Shown: positions 1 through 8,027, numbered from the stretch's first letter. The stretch: DNA of 13,058 bases from Neisseriales bacterium (GCA_008017145.1 SSGY01000219.1:1-13058), one strand, 5' to 3'. Numbers and translations: made by a program. Notes: generated from the letters alone by a model not told the origin.

Positions 1-87
1 CAACTAAACTTACATTCGCAGAGGCTTCTGATTGATGGTTTTATTGCTTTTATCGAAAATTGTTTTAATGATATTTCTTTAAAATAA
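1..87 (+). CDS. C-terminal end of a truncated gene, possibly a LysR-family regulator
   Basis: Frame 1 is open from the first base to a TAA at 85-87 and encodes 28 residues, with SQRLLIDGFIAFIENCF in the middle. The rest of the gene lies outside the window. The pattern of a basic residue, then a hydrophobic helix of the form FIxFIE close to the C-terminus, resembles the last helix of LysR-type transcription factors. That is a weak match based on few residues, so the family call is tentative. The reading frame, its stop and its convergent orientation to the next gene make a real gene end plausible. A chance open frame of 29 codons cannot be excluded. Confidence 0.4.
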   Translation, partial: QLNLHSQRLLIDGFIAFIENCFNDISLK

Positions 88-111
88 TCTGTTTCAATAA
101 AGAAAGATTAT
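84..111 (-). terminator. weak hairpin terminator of the TolB-like gene
   Basis: The 7-bp arms ATAATCT (84-90) and AGATTAT (105-111) pair, with a few further inner pairs and a small bulge. On the minus strand the stem is followed by a short T-run. It lies 46 bp past the stop of the TolB-like gene. The stem is AT-only apart from one G-C pair, so its strength is doubtful. Confidence 0.3.
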
Positions 112-156
112 ATCCCAAGTCTTATGAGTATTGAAAAAGTTGATTATTTCAGCATA

Positions 157-1257
157 TCACTTTGACCATTTAACATCAAAAATCTCTTTATATTTCAACT
201 GTGGCAATAGTCCTGAGTTCTTCGAGTTAAGATTATAAATGATTACGGCATTATTTTTGATATAGGCTATCAAATTGTTACTAGGCGCAAAACTACCAGA
301 TAATATTTTTCCAGAATCAATTTTTATTGTTTTAGCCGTAGCCAGATTGTAATACATAAGATCATATTTGCCTCTACTGCCGTGGACATACAATATTTTT
401 GATCCGTCATTTGAAATTCTTCCGGTAATATTATTTTTATTAATTGAAATTTGTTGCACCTGAGCTGAGCCCTTTTTAAGGTATATTTGAGGAGTGTTTT
501 TTTGATTTGAAGTAAAAATTATATTTCCATTGGCATAATCAGCTTCAGTATCAATTGAACTGGTTGTAATTAGCGGAGTGGCAGTTTTTCTCGGCGTATA
601 TTTGCTAAGATCAATTTTGTAGATATGTGTTCCGTAATCTTTACTTAATGACACGAGTATGGAATTACCAGCAAAGGCTGGAGAAGAGTTTGAACCATTA
701 AAATTAGCTACAACATAACGCTGGCTGGTATATATATTTTGGATATAAACAACAGGTTTTCCTGCTTCGTAAGATACATAGGCAATGCTATTATTGGCTT
801 GCTTCCAAGATAGTGATGTAATTGGAGCGTTACTTATAATAATAGGCTGAATATTTTGTCCAGCATAATCAGTTATTAGAATTTTATATTTTCTATCTTT
901 ATCTAACACTGCCAATGCTAGCTTAGCAGAAGATGATAATGTTGTATTGATTTGAACATTATTGCTCTCATTGCATTGGGCAATATTTTTAGTCATGGGC
1001 AATTCTTTAGGTTGAAATTCATTATTGAAATCTGGCATAAATTTAGCAGATGAAAGCATTAGGTTATTCAGAGTATAGCAATTCAAATTGTTAGATTCTG
1101 TTTTTTTGGTTGTTATTGCATTAGTATTTAAGACTTGATAGATTTTTGAGTTATGCGGTAATTGCTTGCTAACTGGGCTAACATTATTATGAAACGGGAA
1201 CAAGCTGATCGCCAGACTTGATTTAGCAAAGGTGGCGAGGATAAAAATTTTCTTCAT
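157..1257 (-). CDS. TolB-like periplasmic beta-propeller protein with a reduced N-terminal domain
   Basis: The 366-residue product begins with a signal-like stretch (MKKIFILATFAKSSLAISLF), though no clean AxA cleavage site is visible, so export is likely but not certain. From about residue 110 to the end it matches the TolB propeller: paired strands such as IAYVSYEAGKPVVYIQN (about 158-174), a VVANFNGSNSSPAF segment and repeated (S/N)xIAY/ILYV blade starts. TolB links the inner-membrane TolQRA proteins to Pal at the outer membrane and is usually about 430 residues long. Here the roughly 140-residue alpha/beta domain before the propeller is replaced by about 85 residues without recognisable similarity, rich in Asn, Ser and Thr and with two cysteines (60 and 95). 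No tol or pal genes are adjacent, so this is probably a paralogue and not the Tol-Pal TolB itself. No convincing Shine-Dalgarno sequence precedes the ATG, and no other start is available in frame. Confidence 0.75.
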   Translation of the reverse strand: MKKIFILATFAKSSLAISLFPFHNNVSPVSKQLPHNSKIYQVLNTNAITTKKTESNNLNCYTLNNLMLSSAKFMPDFNNEFQPKELPMTKNIAQCNESNNVQINTTLSSSAKLALAVLDKDRKYKILITDYAGQNIQPIIISNAPITSLSWKQANNSIAYVSYEAGKPVVYIQNIYTSQRYVVANFNGSNSSPAFAGNSILVSLSKDYGTHIYKIDLSKYTPRKTATPLITTSSIDTEADYANGNIIFTSNQKNTPQIYLKKGSAQVQQISINKNNITGRISNDGSKILYVHGSRGKYDLMYYNLATAKTIKIDSGKILSGSFAPSNNLIAYIKNNAVIIYNLNSKNSGLLPQLKYKEIFDVKWSK

Positions 1258-1373
1258 ATTATCATCATTTACAAATATAGCGTTTGGTTTATTATTGATA
1301 GCCCCTGAAATAAGGTCGTTACAGTTACTATTTTTTGCTCTTTATCTCTTCTAAATTAACATGTGTACAGTGA

Positions 1374-1402
1374 ATCATACCATAAATTGCCAAGTATAGC
1401 AA
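1374..1402 (-). promoter_or_regulatory. sigma-70-type promoter of the TolB-like gene
   Basis: Read on the minus strand, TTGCTA (1397-1402) is followed after exactly 17 bases by TATGAT (1374-1379). The TGG directly upstream of the -10 makes it an extended -10. It would give a leader of about 110 nt before the ATG at 1257. The assignment rests on consensus match and orientation only. Confidence 0.5.
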
Positions 1403-1467
1403 AATATAAGCTAAGAGAGTTAAGTTGCTTACTCCTGGCTCATCTATTTTTTCAGTTAGGGAATGTT

Positions 1468-1504
1468 ATAGATAAATACTATTGGGTCAATAAAAATAAT
1501 CAAT
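1468..1504 (+). promoter_or_regulatory. OxyR-type operator upstream of katG
   Basis: Four tetranucleotides occur at exact 7-base intervals: ATAG (1468-1471), CTAT (1479-1482), ATAA (1490-1493) and CAAT (1501-1504). The known OxyR consensus is ATAG-N7-CTAT-N7-ATAG-N7-CTAT, so 14 of 16 specified bases match with the correct spacing. The site ends directly against the -35 region of the katG promoter, where OxyR normally contacts RNA polymerase. Peroxide-activated katG under OxyR is established in other proteobacteria; its operation here is inferred. Confidence 0.7.
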
Positions 1505-1533
1505 TATCTTAATTAAATAATTTGTATTATAAT
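1504..1533 (+). promoter_or_regulatory. activator-dependent katG promoter
   Basis: A perfect TATAAT lies at 1528-1533. The best -35 at normal distance is poor (TTATCT, 1504-1509, spacer 18), as expected for a promoter that needs an activator such as OxyR bound at 1468-1504. The predicted transcript would carry a leader of about 90 nt before the katG ATG. Confidence 0.5.
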
Positions 1534-1632
1534 GGTTACTTAGTTAAGCTGGAAATGCAACAAGGTCTGAAGTTCAAAAAATAGTGCCTCCCTTCCAGAA
1601 TATTTTAATTTTTAATAACGAGGAGTTTTAAA

Positions 1633-3843
1633 ATGCTGAAGAAAATTGTTATAGTTCTAGGTGTATCTGGTATGCTACTTTCGGTTCAAAGTGCAATGGC
1701 AGAAACATCTGCTGCAACTACAAGTGTAAGCGTTTCACCACAAAGTCTGGATCTATCTCCCTTACGTAATTTAAACGTCGTGGATAATCCAATGGATAAA
1801 GACTACAAATATCATGAGGCATTTAAAAAACTAGACGTTAATCAACTTAAAAAAGATATGCAAGCGTTATTAACTCAATCACAAGATTGGTGGCCAGCTG
1901 ATTTTGGCAATTATGGTCCGTTCTTTATTCGCTTATCTTGGCATGATGCTGGTACTTACCGCCTATCAGATGGACGAGGCGGGGCAAATCGTGGGCAACA
2001 ACGTTTTTCTCCATTAAATAGTTGGCCAGATAATGTTAACTTAGACAAAGCCCGCCAATTATTGTGGCCGATTAAGCAAAAATATGGTAATGCCGTTTCT
2101 TGGTCAGATTTAATTGTCCTTGCTGGTACAGTTTCACTTGAATCAATGGGTATGCAGCCAATTGGCTTTGCCTTTGGTCGTCAAGATGACTGGCAATCAG
2201 ATAATACCAACTGGGGTACTAGTCCAGAGGTACTTTCGAGTAATGTTAAAAATGGTAAGCTAGATCCACATTATTCAGCTACGCAAATGGGATTGATTTA
2301 CGTAAATCCAGAAGGTCCAGATGGCAAGCCAGATAAAGTAGGTGCTGGATCCGATATTCGTCAGGCTTTTGGTGGCATGGGTATGAACGATAGAGAAACT
2401 GTAGCTCTTATCGCTGGTGGACATGCTTTTGGTAAAGCACATGGTGCGGCACCTGCTGATAAGTACGTTGGTGCAGCGCCTGATAAAGCGCCAATTGAGC
2501 AACAAGGCTTTGGCTGGAAGAACAGTTTTGGTAAGGGTGTTGGCGATGACACCATTAGTAGTGGTTTAGAAGGTTCTTGGACTACTACTCCAACTAAATG
2601 GAATAATGATTTCTTATATAATTTATATAATTTAGATTGGAAATTGACACATAGCCCAGCTGGTGCTAATCAATGGACACCGACTGCTTCCAAAGGAATT
2701 AGCGTTCCGGATGCACAAAATCCAAATTCGTATCATAAACCAATGATGTTTACTACCGATTTGGCATTAAAAGAAGATCCAATTTACAATAAATATGCCG
2801 AGGAATTTTACAAAAATCCAGCAGAATTTAAACAAGCTTTTGCTGAAGCATGGTTTAAGTTAACGCATCGTGATATGGGACCTAAATCACGTTATATGGG
2901 ACCATGGATTCCTGCACAAAACTTCATCTGGCAAGATCCAGTTCCAGCCGCAGATTATAAACAAGTTTCTGCCAAAGATATTACGCAATTGAAGAAAGAT
3001 ATTACTAATTCTGGACTTACTACGGCGGAACTGGTAAAAACTGCATGGGATTCAGCGTCAAGTTATCGTAAAACTGATTATCGTGGTGGTTCAAATGGTG
3101 CGCGGATTGCTTTAGCGCCTGAAAAAGACTGGGATATGAATGAGCCTGCTGAATTAGATAAAGTTCTTGGTAAATTGAAAGAAATTCAAACTAACTTTAA
3201 CAACAGCAAAAAAGATGGCACTAAAGTTTCTTTAGCAGATTTGATTGTTCTTGGTGGTAATACTGCAATTGAACAAGCGGCTAAAAAAGCTGGCTACGAT
3301 ATTCAAGTTCCATTTACGCCTGGTAGAACTGATGCAACCCAAGATCAAACTGATGTGGCTTCAACTAATTACCTTAAAACTAAATCAGACGGCTTTATCA
3401 ATTATACTGATGGCAGTGTAAGTGCGAATAAGCTTCCGCAAGCATTAGTTGAAAAAGCCAGTATGCTAAATCTGGATGTTCCAGAAATGACGGTTCTAGT
3501 CGGTGGTTTGCGTGCATTGAATGCTAATTATAAATCCTCTAAAGATGGAGTGTTAACTACAACTCCAGGTGAACTTAATAATGCATTCTTTGTTAATTTA
3601 CTGGATATGTCAACCGCATGGAAACCATCTTCTAAAGCTGGTGAGTATATCGGCTATGATAGAAAATCTGGCAAGCAAAAATGGTCTGCATCTTCAGTTG
3701 ATTTAATTTTTGGTTCTAATTCAGAGCTTAAAGCAGTTGCTCAAGTTTATGCTGAGAATGGTAATGAACAGAAGTTTATCAATGATTTTGTCCAAGCATG
3801 GAATAAAACCATGATGCTAGGTAGGTTTGATTTGCAAAACTAA
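1633..3843 (+). CDS. katG: catalase-peroxidase KatG, exported form
   Basis: This 736-residue haem enzyme removes hydrogen peroxide by catalase and peroxidase reactions. The N-terminal half carries the active site. The distal side has Arg100, Trp103 and His104 in the motif [11 protein letters not shown]. The proximal haem ligand is His264 in [11 protein letters not shown]. Trp103, Tyr223 (LIYVNPEGP) and Met249 (GGMGMND) are placed to form the Met-Tyr-Trp adduct needed for catalase activity. The second, haem-free half (from about residue 430) is complete, and the length is normal for the family. Unlike the usual cytoplasmic KatG, residues 1-23 form a classic signal peptide (KK, hydrophobic core, cleavage after AMA), so the mature enzyme is probably periplasmic, as described for some intracellular pathogens. 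A strong ribosome-binding site, GAGGAG at 1620-1625, fixes the start. It is transcribed alone, from an OxyR-type promoter to a terminator at 4021-4048. Confidence 0.96.
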   Translation: MLKKIVIVLGVSGMLLSVQSAMAETSAATTSVSVSPQSLDLSPLRNLNVVDNPMDKDYKYHEAFKKLDVNQLKKDMQALLTQSQDWWPADFGNYGPFFIRLSWHDAGTYRLSDGRGGANRGQQRFSPLNSWPDNVNLDKARQLLWPIKQKYGNAVSWSDLIVLAGTVSLESMGMQPIGFAFGRQDDWQSDNTNWGTSPEVLSSNVKNGKLDPHYSATQMGLIYVNPEGPDGKPDKVGAGSDIRQAFGGMGMNDRETVALIAGGHAFGKAHGAAPADKYVGAAPDKAPIEQQGFGWKNSFGKGVGDDTISSGLEGSWTTTPTKWNNDFLYNLYNLDWKLTHSPAGANQWTPTASKGISVPDAQNPNSYHKPMMFTTDLALKEDPIYNKYAEEFYKNPAEFKQAFAEAWFKLTHRDMGPKSRYMGPWIPAQNFIWQDPVPAADYKQVSAKDITQLKKDITNSGLTTAELVKTAWDSASSYRKTDYRGGSNGARIALAPEKDWDMNEPAELDKVLGKLKEIQTNFNNSKKDGTKVSLADLIVLGGNTAIEQAAKKAGYDIQVPFTPGRTDATQDQTDVASTNYLKTKSDGFINYTDGSVSANKLPQALVEKASMLNLDVPEMTVLVGGLRALNANYKSSKDGVLTTTPGELNNAFFVNLLDMSTAWKPSSKAGEYIGYDRKSGKQKWSASSVDLIFGSNSELKAVAQVYAENGNEQKFINDFVQAWNKTMMLGRFDLQN

Positions 3844-3972
3844 TATACTCATCGTCTTTGAAGCTTGGTACTTTGTTGTATTTCAAAAAAGACTCCTTAT
3901 GTAGTTCTAACTACACTGCGTTGTCCTTTTTATTAATCCTTCGCGTCCAAGAATCAAATACTTCGAGTATAT
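3843..3972. repeat. 130-bp imperfect palindrome, MITE-like or REP-like element
   Basis: The ends are ATATACTC (3843-3850) and its exact complement GAGTATAT (3965-3972). Within the outer 26 bases of each arm 20 positions pair without gaps, including shared TTGA and CTTGG blocks. The exact centre is the near-perfect palindrome TGTAGTTCTAACTACA (3900-3915). The stretch between ends and centre pairs poorly. If the terminal repeat is read as TACTC...GAGTA, it is flanked by TA on both sides, like the TA duplications of IS630/mariner-type elements; because the TA also belongs to the palindrome, this is not proof. It begins at the katG stop codon and encodes nothing. No second copy occurs in this window. 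Confidence 0.6.
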
Positions 3973-3973
3973 G

Positions 3974-4014
3974 AAGTTGGTTTATCTTTGCTGCATTGAC
4001 AAACCAACCGACTT
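3974..4014 (+). other. hairpin in the katG 3' region
   Basis: GTTGGTTT (3976-3983) pairs with AAACCAAC (4001-4008), leaving a 17-base loop. An alternative register also pairs AAGT (3974-3977) with ACTT (4011-4014). There is no T-run behind it, so it is not a terminator by itself. It could protect the 3' end of the katG transcript or belong to the adjacent repeat. Confidence 0.4.
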
Positions 4015-4020
4015 TAATTG

Positions 4021-4048
4021 AATGGTGGCTTTTATGCCACCATTTTTT
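4021..4048 (+). terminator. intrinsic terminator of katG
   Basis: A 9-bp perfect stem AATGGTGGC (4021-4029) / GCCACCATT (4036-4044) with a 6-base loop is followed by six T residues (4043-4048, two of them in the stem). It is a strong rho-independent terminator for rightward transcription about 180 nt beyond katG. It abuts the stop codon of the convergent ribonuclease gene. In the leftward direction the stem has no good U-tract, so termination of the big operon here would be weaker. Confidence 0.85.
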
Positions 4049-5870
4049 AGTTTTCGATTAGTTTAAATTCAAAAGTCTGATTGACAAAATTAAACTTATC
4101 CAAGCTAAGTATTACCTCAGTTCCAGCGGGTTTAGCTTTAGTATGTGCACTTAGATCGAGTGTAATCGGTACACCATCAAGTTGGACATTATTGCGATAA
4201 GTGAAAGTAGCTTTAATCTGCGTGATGTTCTCTTGTTCTAGATAACGCAATGACCAGTAGCGCTCCAAACTATCTTGAAATTTAAGATAAGCACTATAGG
4301 TCTCATCGAAATTTTCGACTACATTTGCCAAGGCAAAATCAGTTGGCGTTAAAGCTTTAGTCTTTTGTAACAAGCTAATAATTTGTGACTGATTGACCAA
4401 ATCAACTGCACGGCGTAACGGTGAACTTGCCCAGGTGTAATAATCAACATTCAATCCAGTATGTGAATTGGGGGTTAGCGTCATTACTACTGGTAGCATT
4501 GGTTGCTTAACTCGGTAAATAGCGGGAATAAAGGCATTAGTGAGCATTCGCCCCCAGCTGCAATTAGCCAAAATCATTAATTCACTAACTAGTTTATCAA
4601 TCGGATTGCCACGTAGACGCGGTTTAATTGCGATTTTACCATCGTCGGTGAATGAAAAATTATAATCAACCTGTAACTGATTAACACTCGACCTACCGCG
4701 AAGTTCTTCAAGTTTAAGCGCAAATTTATGTAGTAGTTTAAGCTCACTCTCATATGGATAACCATGTTCAAGCTGCAAATTTTCGCTATTAAAGTATTGT
4801 TCTAGATTGTCCGTGCGCAAATTGTCACTGATAAGCACTTGCTCTAGTTTAGATTCTGTGTTTGTAATCGTAAATTCATGATCAATAGTAAAATAAATAC
4901 TTACAACAGGTAATTGTTTGCCTTGATCAAGACTATAATGAGAGATTACATTCTCAGGGAGCATGGTAATTTTATTGCCAGGATAATAGACAGTTGATAA
5001 TCGCTCGCTGGCAATGCTGAGTAACTCAGGATTGAGCGATGGGGCAGAGATATGCACCCCAATAATCCAACCATCACCAGTAGTTTGAATTGAAAATGCG
5101 TCATCAATCTCGGTAGTTAAGGCATCATCAATCGAAAATACTTTTAATTCGGCATTAAGTGGGATATCTGTTGAATGATCGTTAATCGCTAAGTCAGGCA
5201 ATTGAGTGCCCTGTGGGAAGTAATGCTTATTAAAACTAGTGATTAACAGTTCTTCGACTGAGCTAATATAACCTAGCTTAAAAAGTAGCTCAAGAAGAGA
5301 AATTTTGAGATCTTTGGCAACCTTGCTGGCTACTTTGTATTCCAAAGAGTTTTTATCTGGTTTATTAACTAGATTTAGCGGGTCAATTTTCCATTCTGGA
5401 GCTTGTAATTGAAAGAGCGTGCCATAGAGGGTATCAAATTTATGCTGATATTCTTGCTGACGTTGAATTTGTAATTTACGGGTGCTAATTTCTTCGGCTG
5501 AGCAACGTTTAAATTTATGCTCACCCAAATAGCTAAAATAAATCTCCGGTACTTCAATTGCCAAAAATAATGCTAGTTGCTGACTAATTTCTGCTTCGGC
5601 AAAGTAAAGTTGTACTAGTTCCAACCACGACCAGTTTTCTTGTTCTTCTGAGAGTTCCCAGAGGAGCTCCAAATCTATTTCGGTTTGTAGTGCGGTAATC
5701 TGTTCAACGATATTTGCATTTTTAGCCTCAAAGCTTAACACCAGATTATCATTTTTAATTTTTTTGTCAGTTTTGCCATCAAGTTCTTTGACAACACTGT
5801 ATTTTTTTTCACTTGAGATTAGGTTTACAAATTTGTACTGGTTATTATCCAAGATTAGGGCATAGGTCAT
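4047..5870 (-). CDS. RNB-family (RNase II-like) exoribonuclease
   Basis: The 607-residue protein has an RNB catalytic domain in the middle (about 240-500). The metal-binding signature is SIDDALTTEIDDAF with Asp248, Glu254, Asp256 and Asp257. Further conserved blocks are LVSELMILAN (427-436) and SSPLRRAVDLVNQ (482-494), which correspond to the RNase II/R elements that hold the RNA 3' end. Enzymes of this family degrade RNA processively from 3' to 5' in the cytoplasm. It is shorter than RNase R and lacks an obvious pair of N-terminal cold-shock domains; the first 230 residues are diverged. The second position of the usual four-aspartate set is Glu here. The start codon overlaps the ubiB stop (TAATG) without its own Shine-Dalgarno sequence, so translation is probably coupled. 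It is the last gene of the operon. Target RNAs cannot be inferred. Confidence 0.85.
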   Translation of the reverse strand: MTYALILDNNQYKFVNLISSEKKYSVVKELDGKTDKKIKNDNLVLSFEAKNANIVEQITALQTEIDLELLWELSEEQENWSWLELVQLYFAEAEISQQLALFLAIEVPEIYFSYLGEHKFKRCSAEEISTRKLQIQRQQEYQHKFDTLYGTLFQLQAPEWKIDPLNLVNKPDKNSLEYKVASKVAKDLKISLLELLFKLGYISSVEELLITSFNKHYFPQGTQLPDLAINDHSTDIPLNAELKVFSIDDALTTEIDDAFSIQTTGDGWIIGVHISAPSLNPELLSIASERLSTVYYPGNKITMLPENVISHYSLDQGKQLPVVSIYFTIDHEFTITNTESKLEQVLISDNLRTDNLEQYFNSENLQLEHGYPYESELKLLHKFALKLEELRGRSSVNQLQVDYNFSFTDDGKIAIKPRLRGNPIDKLVSELMILANCSWGRMLTNAFIPAIYRVKQPMLPVVMTLTPNSHTGLNVDYYTWASSPLRRAVDLVNQSQIISLLQKTKALTPTDFALANVVENFDETYSAYLKFQDSLERYWSLRYLEQENITQIKATFTYRNNVQLDGVPITLDLSAHTKAKPAGTEVILSLDKFNFVNQTFEFKLIEN

Positions 5871-7393
5871 TAGAGTTTGATCGCTAGTATAATGGTTAAA
5901 ACGACAATTATCAGCATCAACAAATAAGTGGTGCGGCGATAATCATTGGCGAGCTTAGCATAGTTTTGATTAAGCGTAGTATGCTCTTGTAAAGTTGTTA
6001 AAGTATTGGCGAAACTTCGTGGCAAAGTTGGTAATATGTATGACCAATGCGGCAGTTCATTTTTAAAGTTATGAATCAAGCCTTTGATTCCCATTTGTTC
6101 ACGTAGCCATTTATTTAAAATAGGTTTGGCAGTTTTCCATAAATCAAGTTCTGGATTCAGGATGCGCCCCAATCCTTCGACATTAACAATGGTTTTTTGT
6201 AAGAGTATTAGTTGTGGTTGAACGACAATTCCAAAACGGCGCGATACTTGAAATAGTTTGATTAAGACTTGAGCAAATGAAATCTGTGCCAGAGGTTTAT
6301 TAAAAATCGGTTCGCAGACTGCCCGAATCGCATTCTCAAATTGTTCAATTGGCGTATCTTGAGGTGCCCAGCCAGATTCAACATGGGTAATTGCTACTTT
6401 TTTATAATCACGGTTAAAAAAGGCTAAGATATTGATTGCCAGATAACGCTTATCCTCATCAGACAAACAACCGACAATACCAAAATCAAGTGCAATATAG
6501 CGTCCATCATCTGAGCAAAGGATGTTCCCTGGGTGCATATCGGCATGGAAAAAACCAAAGTGGAACACTTGGGTATAAAAGATTTCCACGCCATAATGTG
6601 ATAAGCGCACTAAATCAATTTTTTTCTCTTTAAGCGCGGCAATGTCAGAAATCGGAGTACCGTGCATCCATTCCATAACAATTACATCTTTAGTACAATA
6701 ATCATAGTACATCTCTGGGATAATTATGCGATTGTCATCTTTATGCAATCTTGCCAATTCGGTGCTATTAGCGGCTTCTTGTAAAAAGTCCAGCTCTTCA
6801 TGAATTGTGGTCTCAAATTCTTTGATAACTTCCTGTGGACGCAGTCGTTTGCCATCTTTGAATAGTTTCTCAACTAAGGCCGCAACCGTTTTTAAAAGCA
6901 GAACATCTTTATTGATAACTTTACTAATTTTAGGGCGTAAAACCTTAATTGCAACTTCATGTCCATTTTCTAATAAGCGTGCACGATGTACTTGTGCAAT
7001 TGAAGCTGAAGCAACTGGATCATCGCTAAATTCACTAAACACTTTCTGGATCGGTTTGCCGAGTGATGCTTCAATAATTGCTCGTGATTTAGCTGAATCA
7101 AATGGTTTTACTTGATTTTGTAATTTAGATAGTTCAGATAGGTACTCACCGGGAATTAAATCGGGGCGAGTTGAGAGAAGTTGCCCAAATTTAACGAATA
7201 CCGGACCCAGTTTTTCAAAAGCAAGTTTAACTCGCAAGGGTAATGGTTTATCTTTGTGTTTTTGTGGGACAAACCATAGCATTGCTGCGATAAATGCTGC
7301 TAAGGTACTGGTTTTTTCATTAACACTTAAAATTTGAAACAAACCATAGCGTTTAAAAGTAAAGATAATTTTTAGCAGGCGAAGAAATCTCAT
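5870..7393 (-). CDS. ubiB: UbiB, ubiquinone biosynthesis accessory ATPase/kinase-like protein
   Basis: The 507-residue protein belongs to the UbiB/ABC1/ADCK atypical kinase family, needed for ubiquinone synthesis and thought to use ATP to help extract or present lipid intermediates. Family marks are present in order: KFGQ (68-71) in the N-terminal extension that folds over the active site, the alanine-containing loop ASASIAQVHRA (128-138) in place of a glycine-rich loop, the nucleotide-binding Lys150 (VAIKVLRP), the catalytic ADMHPGN (284-290) and the metal-binding DFG (303-305). A strongly hydrophobic C-terminal segment (LLMLIIVVLTIILAI) should anchor it in the inner membrane. Length is normal for bacterial UbiB. 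The start overlaps the ubiJ stop as ATGA, and its stop overlaps the following start, which indicates coupled translation within the operon. Confidence 0.95.
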   Translation of the reverse strand: MRFLRLLKIIFTFKRYGLFQILSVNEKTSTLAAFIAAMLWFVPQKHKDKPLPLRVKLAFEKLGPVFVKFGQLLSTRPDLIPGEYLSELSKLQNQVKPFDSAKSRAIIEASLGKPIQKVFSEFSDDPVASASIAQVHRARLLENGHEVAIKVLRPKISKVINKDVLLLKTVAALVEKLFKDGKRLRPQEVIKEFETTIHEELDFLQEAANSTELARLHKDDNRIIIPEMYYDYCTKDVIVMEWMHGTPISDIAALKEKKIDLVRLSHYGVEIFYTQVFHFGFFHADMHPGNILCSDDGRYIALDFGIVGCLSDEDKRYLAINILAFFNRDYKKVAITHVESGWAPQDTPIEQFENAIRAVCEPIFNKPLAQISFAQVLIKLFQVSRRFGIVVQPQLILLQKTIVNVEGLGRILNPELDLWKTAKPILNKWLREQMGIKGLIHNFKNELPHWSYILPTLPRSFANTLTTLQEHTTLNQNYAKLANDYRRTTYLLMLIIVVLTIILAIKL

Positions 7394-7962
7394 TGTCGGC
7401 TCAGTCTTTCAACACGCTTGGTAAGCAAATCGCAGCGTTCTTTTAATTCATCAACTTGGCGATAGAAATCTTCTAAAGCATAACGATCACTGATTATTTC
7501 TGCTTCGTATTGCATATATTGGCTACTTGAATAGCTTGCATTATGACTGACTTGTTTGGCATAATTTACTAAACTATGAAGTAATTTTTCAAATTTAGCC
7601 GCAAATAAACCGATTAAAGGAGATTGATGTAAATATAAAGTATTGCTCGGGTCTATCGTTGCTAGTGCGGCAAGTAGATTTTTTGCCAGAGCTTTATCAC
7701 CCTCAATTTGTAGGGTTTTAAAGGTTTTAAGTTCATCCTGATGAATTAGATGACTTGTTGCGGCTAGTGGAATAGTGATCGTGCAATCTGGGGTACTCGA
7801 TTCTGCCTCAAGCAATCCTTCAGCAGAAATAATAAAATTTAGTGATAACAGCGGTAAATTTAGCCGAACAATTTTAGTTGCCAGCTTTTGCAATTCAGCA
7901 CTGGTTGCAGGATTGGCTTTTAGAACTAAATTAAGCGCACTAAGTGCGATAGTGTTAAACAT
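7390..7962 (-). CDS. ubiJ: UbiJ, SCP2-domain ubiquinone biosynthesis accessory factor
   Basis: The 190-residue protein has the layout of UbiJ: an N-terminal SCP2 sterol-carrier-like lipid-binding domain (about residues 1-110, with LNLPLLSLNFIISAEG and an acidic TIPLAATSHLI region) and a C-terminal helical tail (DFYRQVDELKERCDLLTKRVERL) with heptad spacing that predicts a coiled coil. UbiJ binds the polyprenyl tail of ubiquinone intermediates and works with UbiK and the later hydroxylase/methylase enzymes in a soluble Ubi complex. Its position directly before ubiB matches the usual ubiE-ubiJ-ubiB order, here interrupted by a restriction-modification gene. The ATG overlaps the TAA of the preceding chimeric ORF (TAATG). 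Possible ribosome-binding sites lie inside that ORF's last codons. Sequence is typical only at the family level because UbiJ evolves quickly. Confidence 0.88.
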   Translation of the reverse strand: MFNTIALSALNLVLKANPATSAELQKLATKIVRLNLPLLSLNFIISAEGLLEAESSTPDCTITIPLAATSHLIHQDELKTFKTLQIEGDKALAKNLLAALATIDPSNTLYLHQSPLIGLFAAKFEKLLHSLVNYAKQVSHNASYSSSQYMQYEAEIISDRYALEDFYRQVDELKERCDLLTKRVERLSRQ

Positions 7963-8027
7963 TATGCCTTATATCCTTCTTGATCGGGATGCATGCGAAT
8001 TGATTCCGCCAGAGATTGATAGCTTTC
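7962..8027 (-). repeat. direct repeat, copy B: internally deleted ubiE 3' end
   Basis: This stretch corresponds to the ubiE 3' end at 10956-11105 in the same orientation. Bases 7977-8027 match 11055-11105 (46 of 51). Bases 7962-7976 match 10956-10970 (12 of 15), including the TAA stop. An 84-bp in-frame segment (equivalent to 10971-11054) is absent. With copy A it brackets the restriction-modification gene. Confidence 0.85.

Noticed and set aside
1549..1598. CTGGAA / TTCCAG pair in the katG leader as a possible riboswitch or regulatory stem
   Set aside because: Only six base pairs separated by 38 bases, with no further structure or known motif.
2275..2555. Two leftward open frames of 64 and 76 codons inside katG
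   Set aside because: They lie antisense to a well-conserved enzyme, have no recognisable domains or ribosome-binding sites, and follow from the codon use of katG.
6807..7115. 102-codon rightward open frame antisense to ubiB
   Set aside because: It covers highly conserved UbiB kinase motifs on the other strand, and its product shows no family features.
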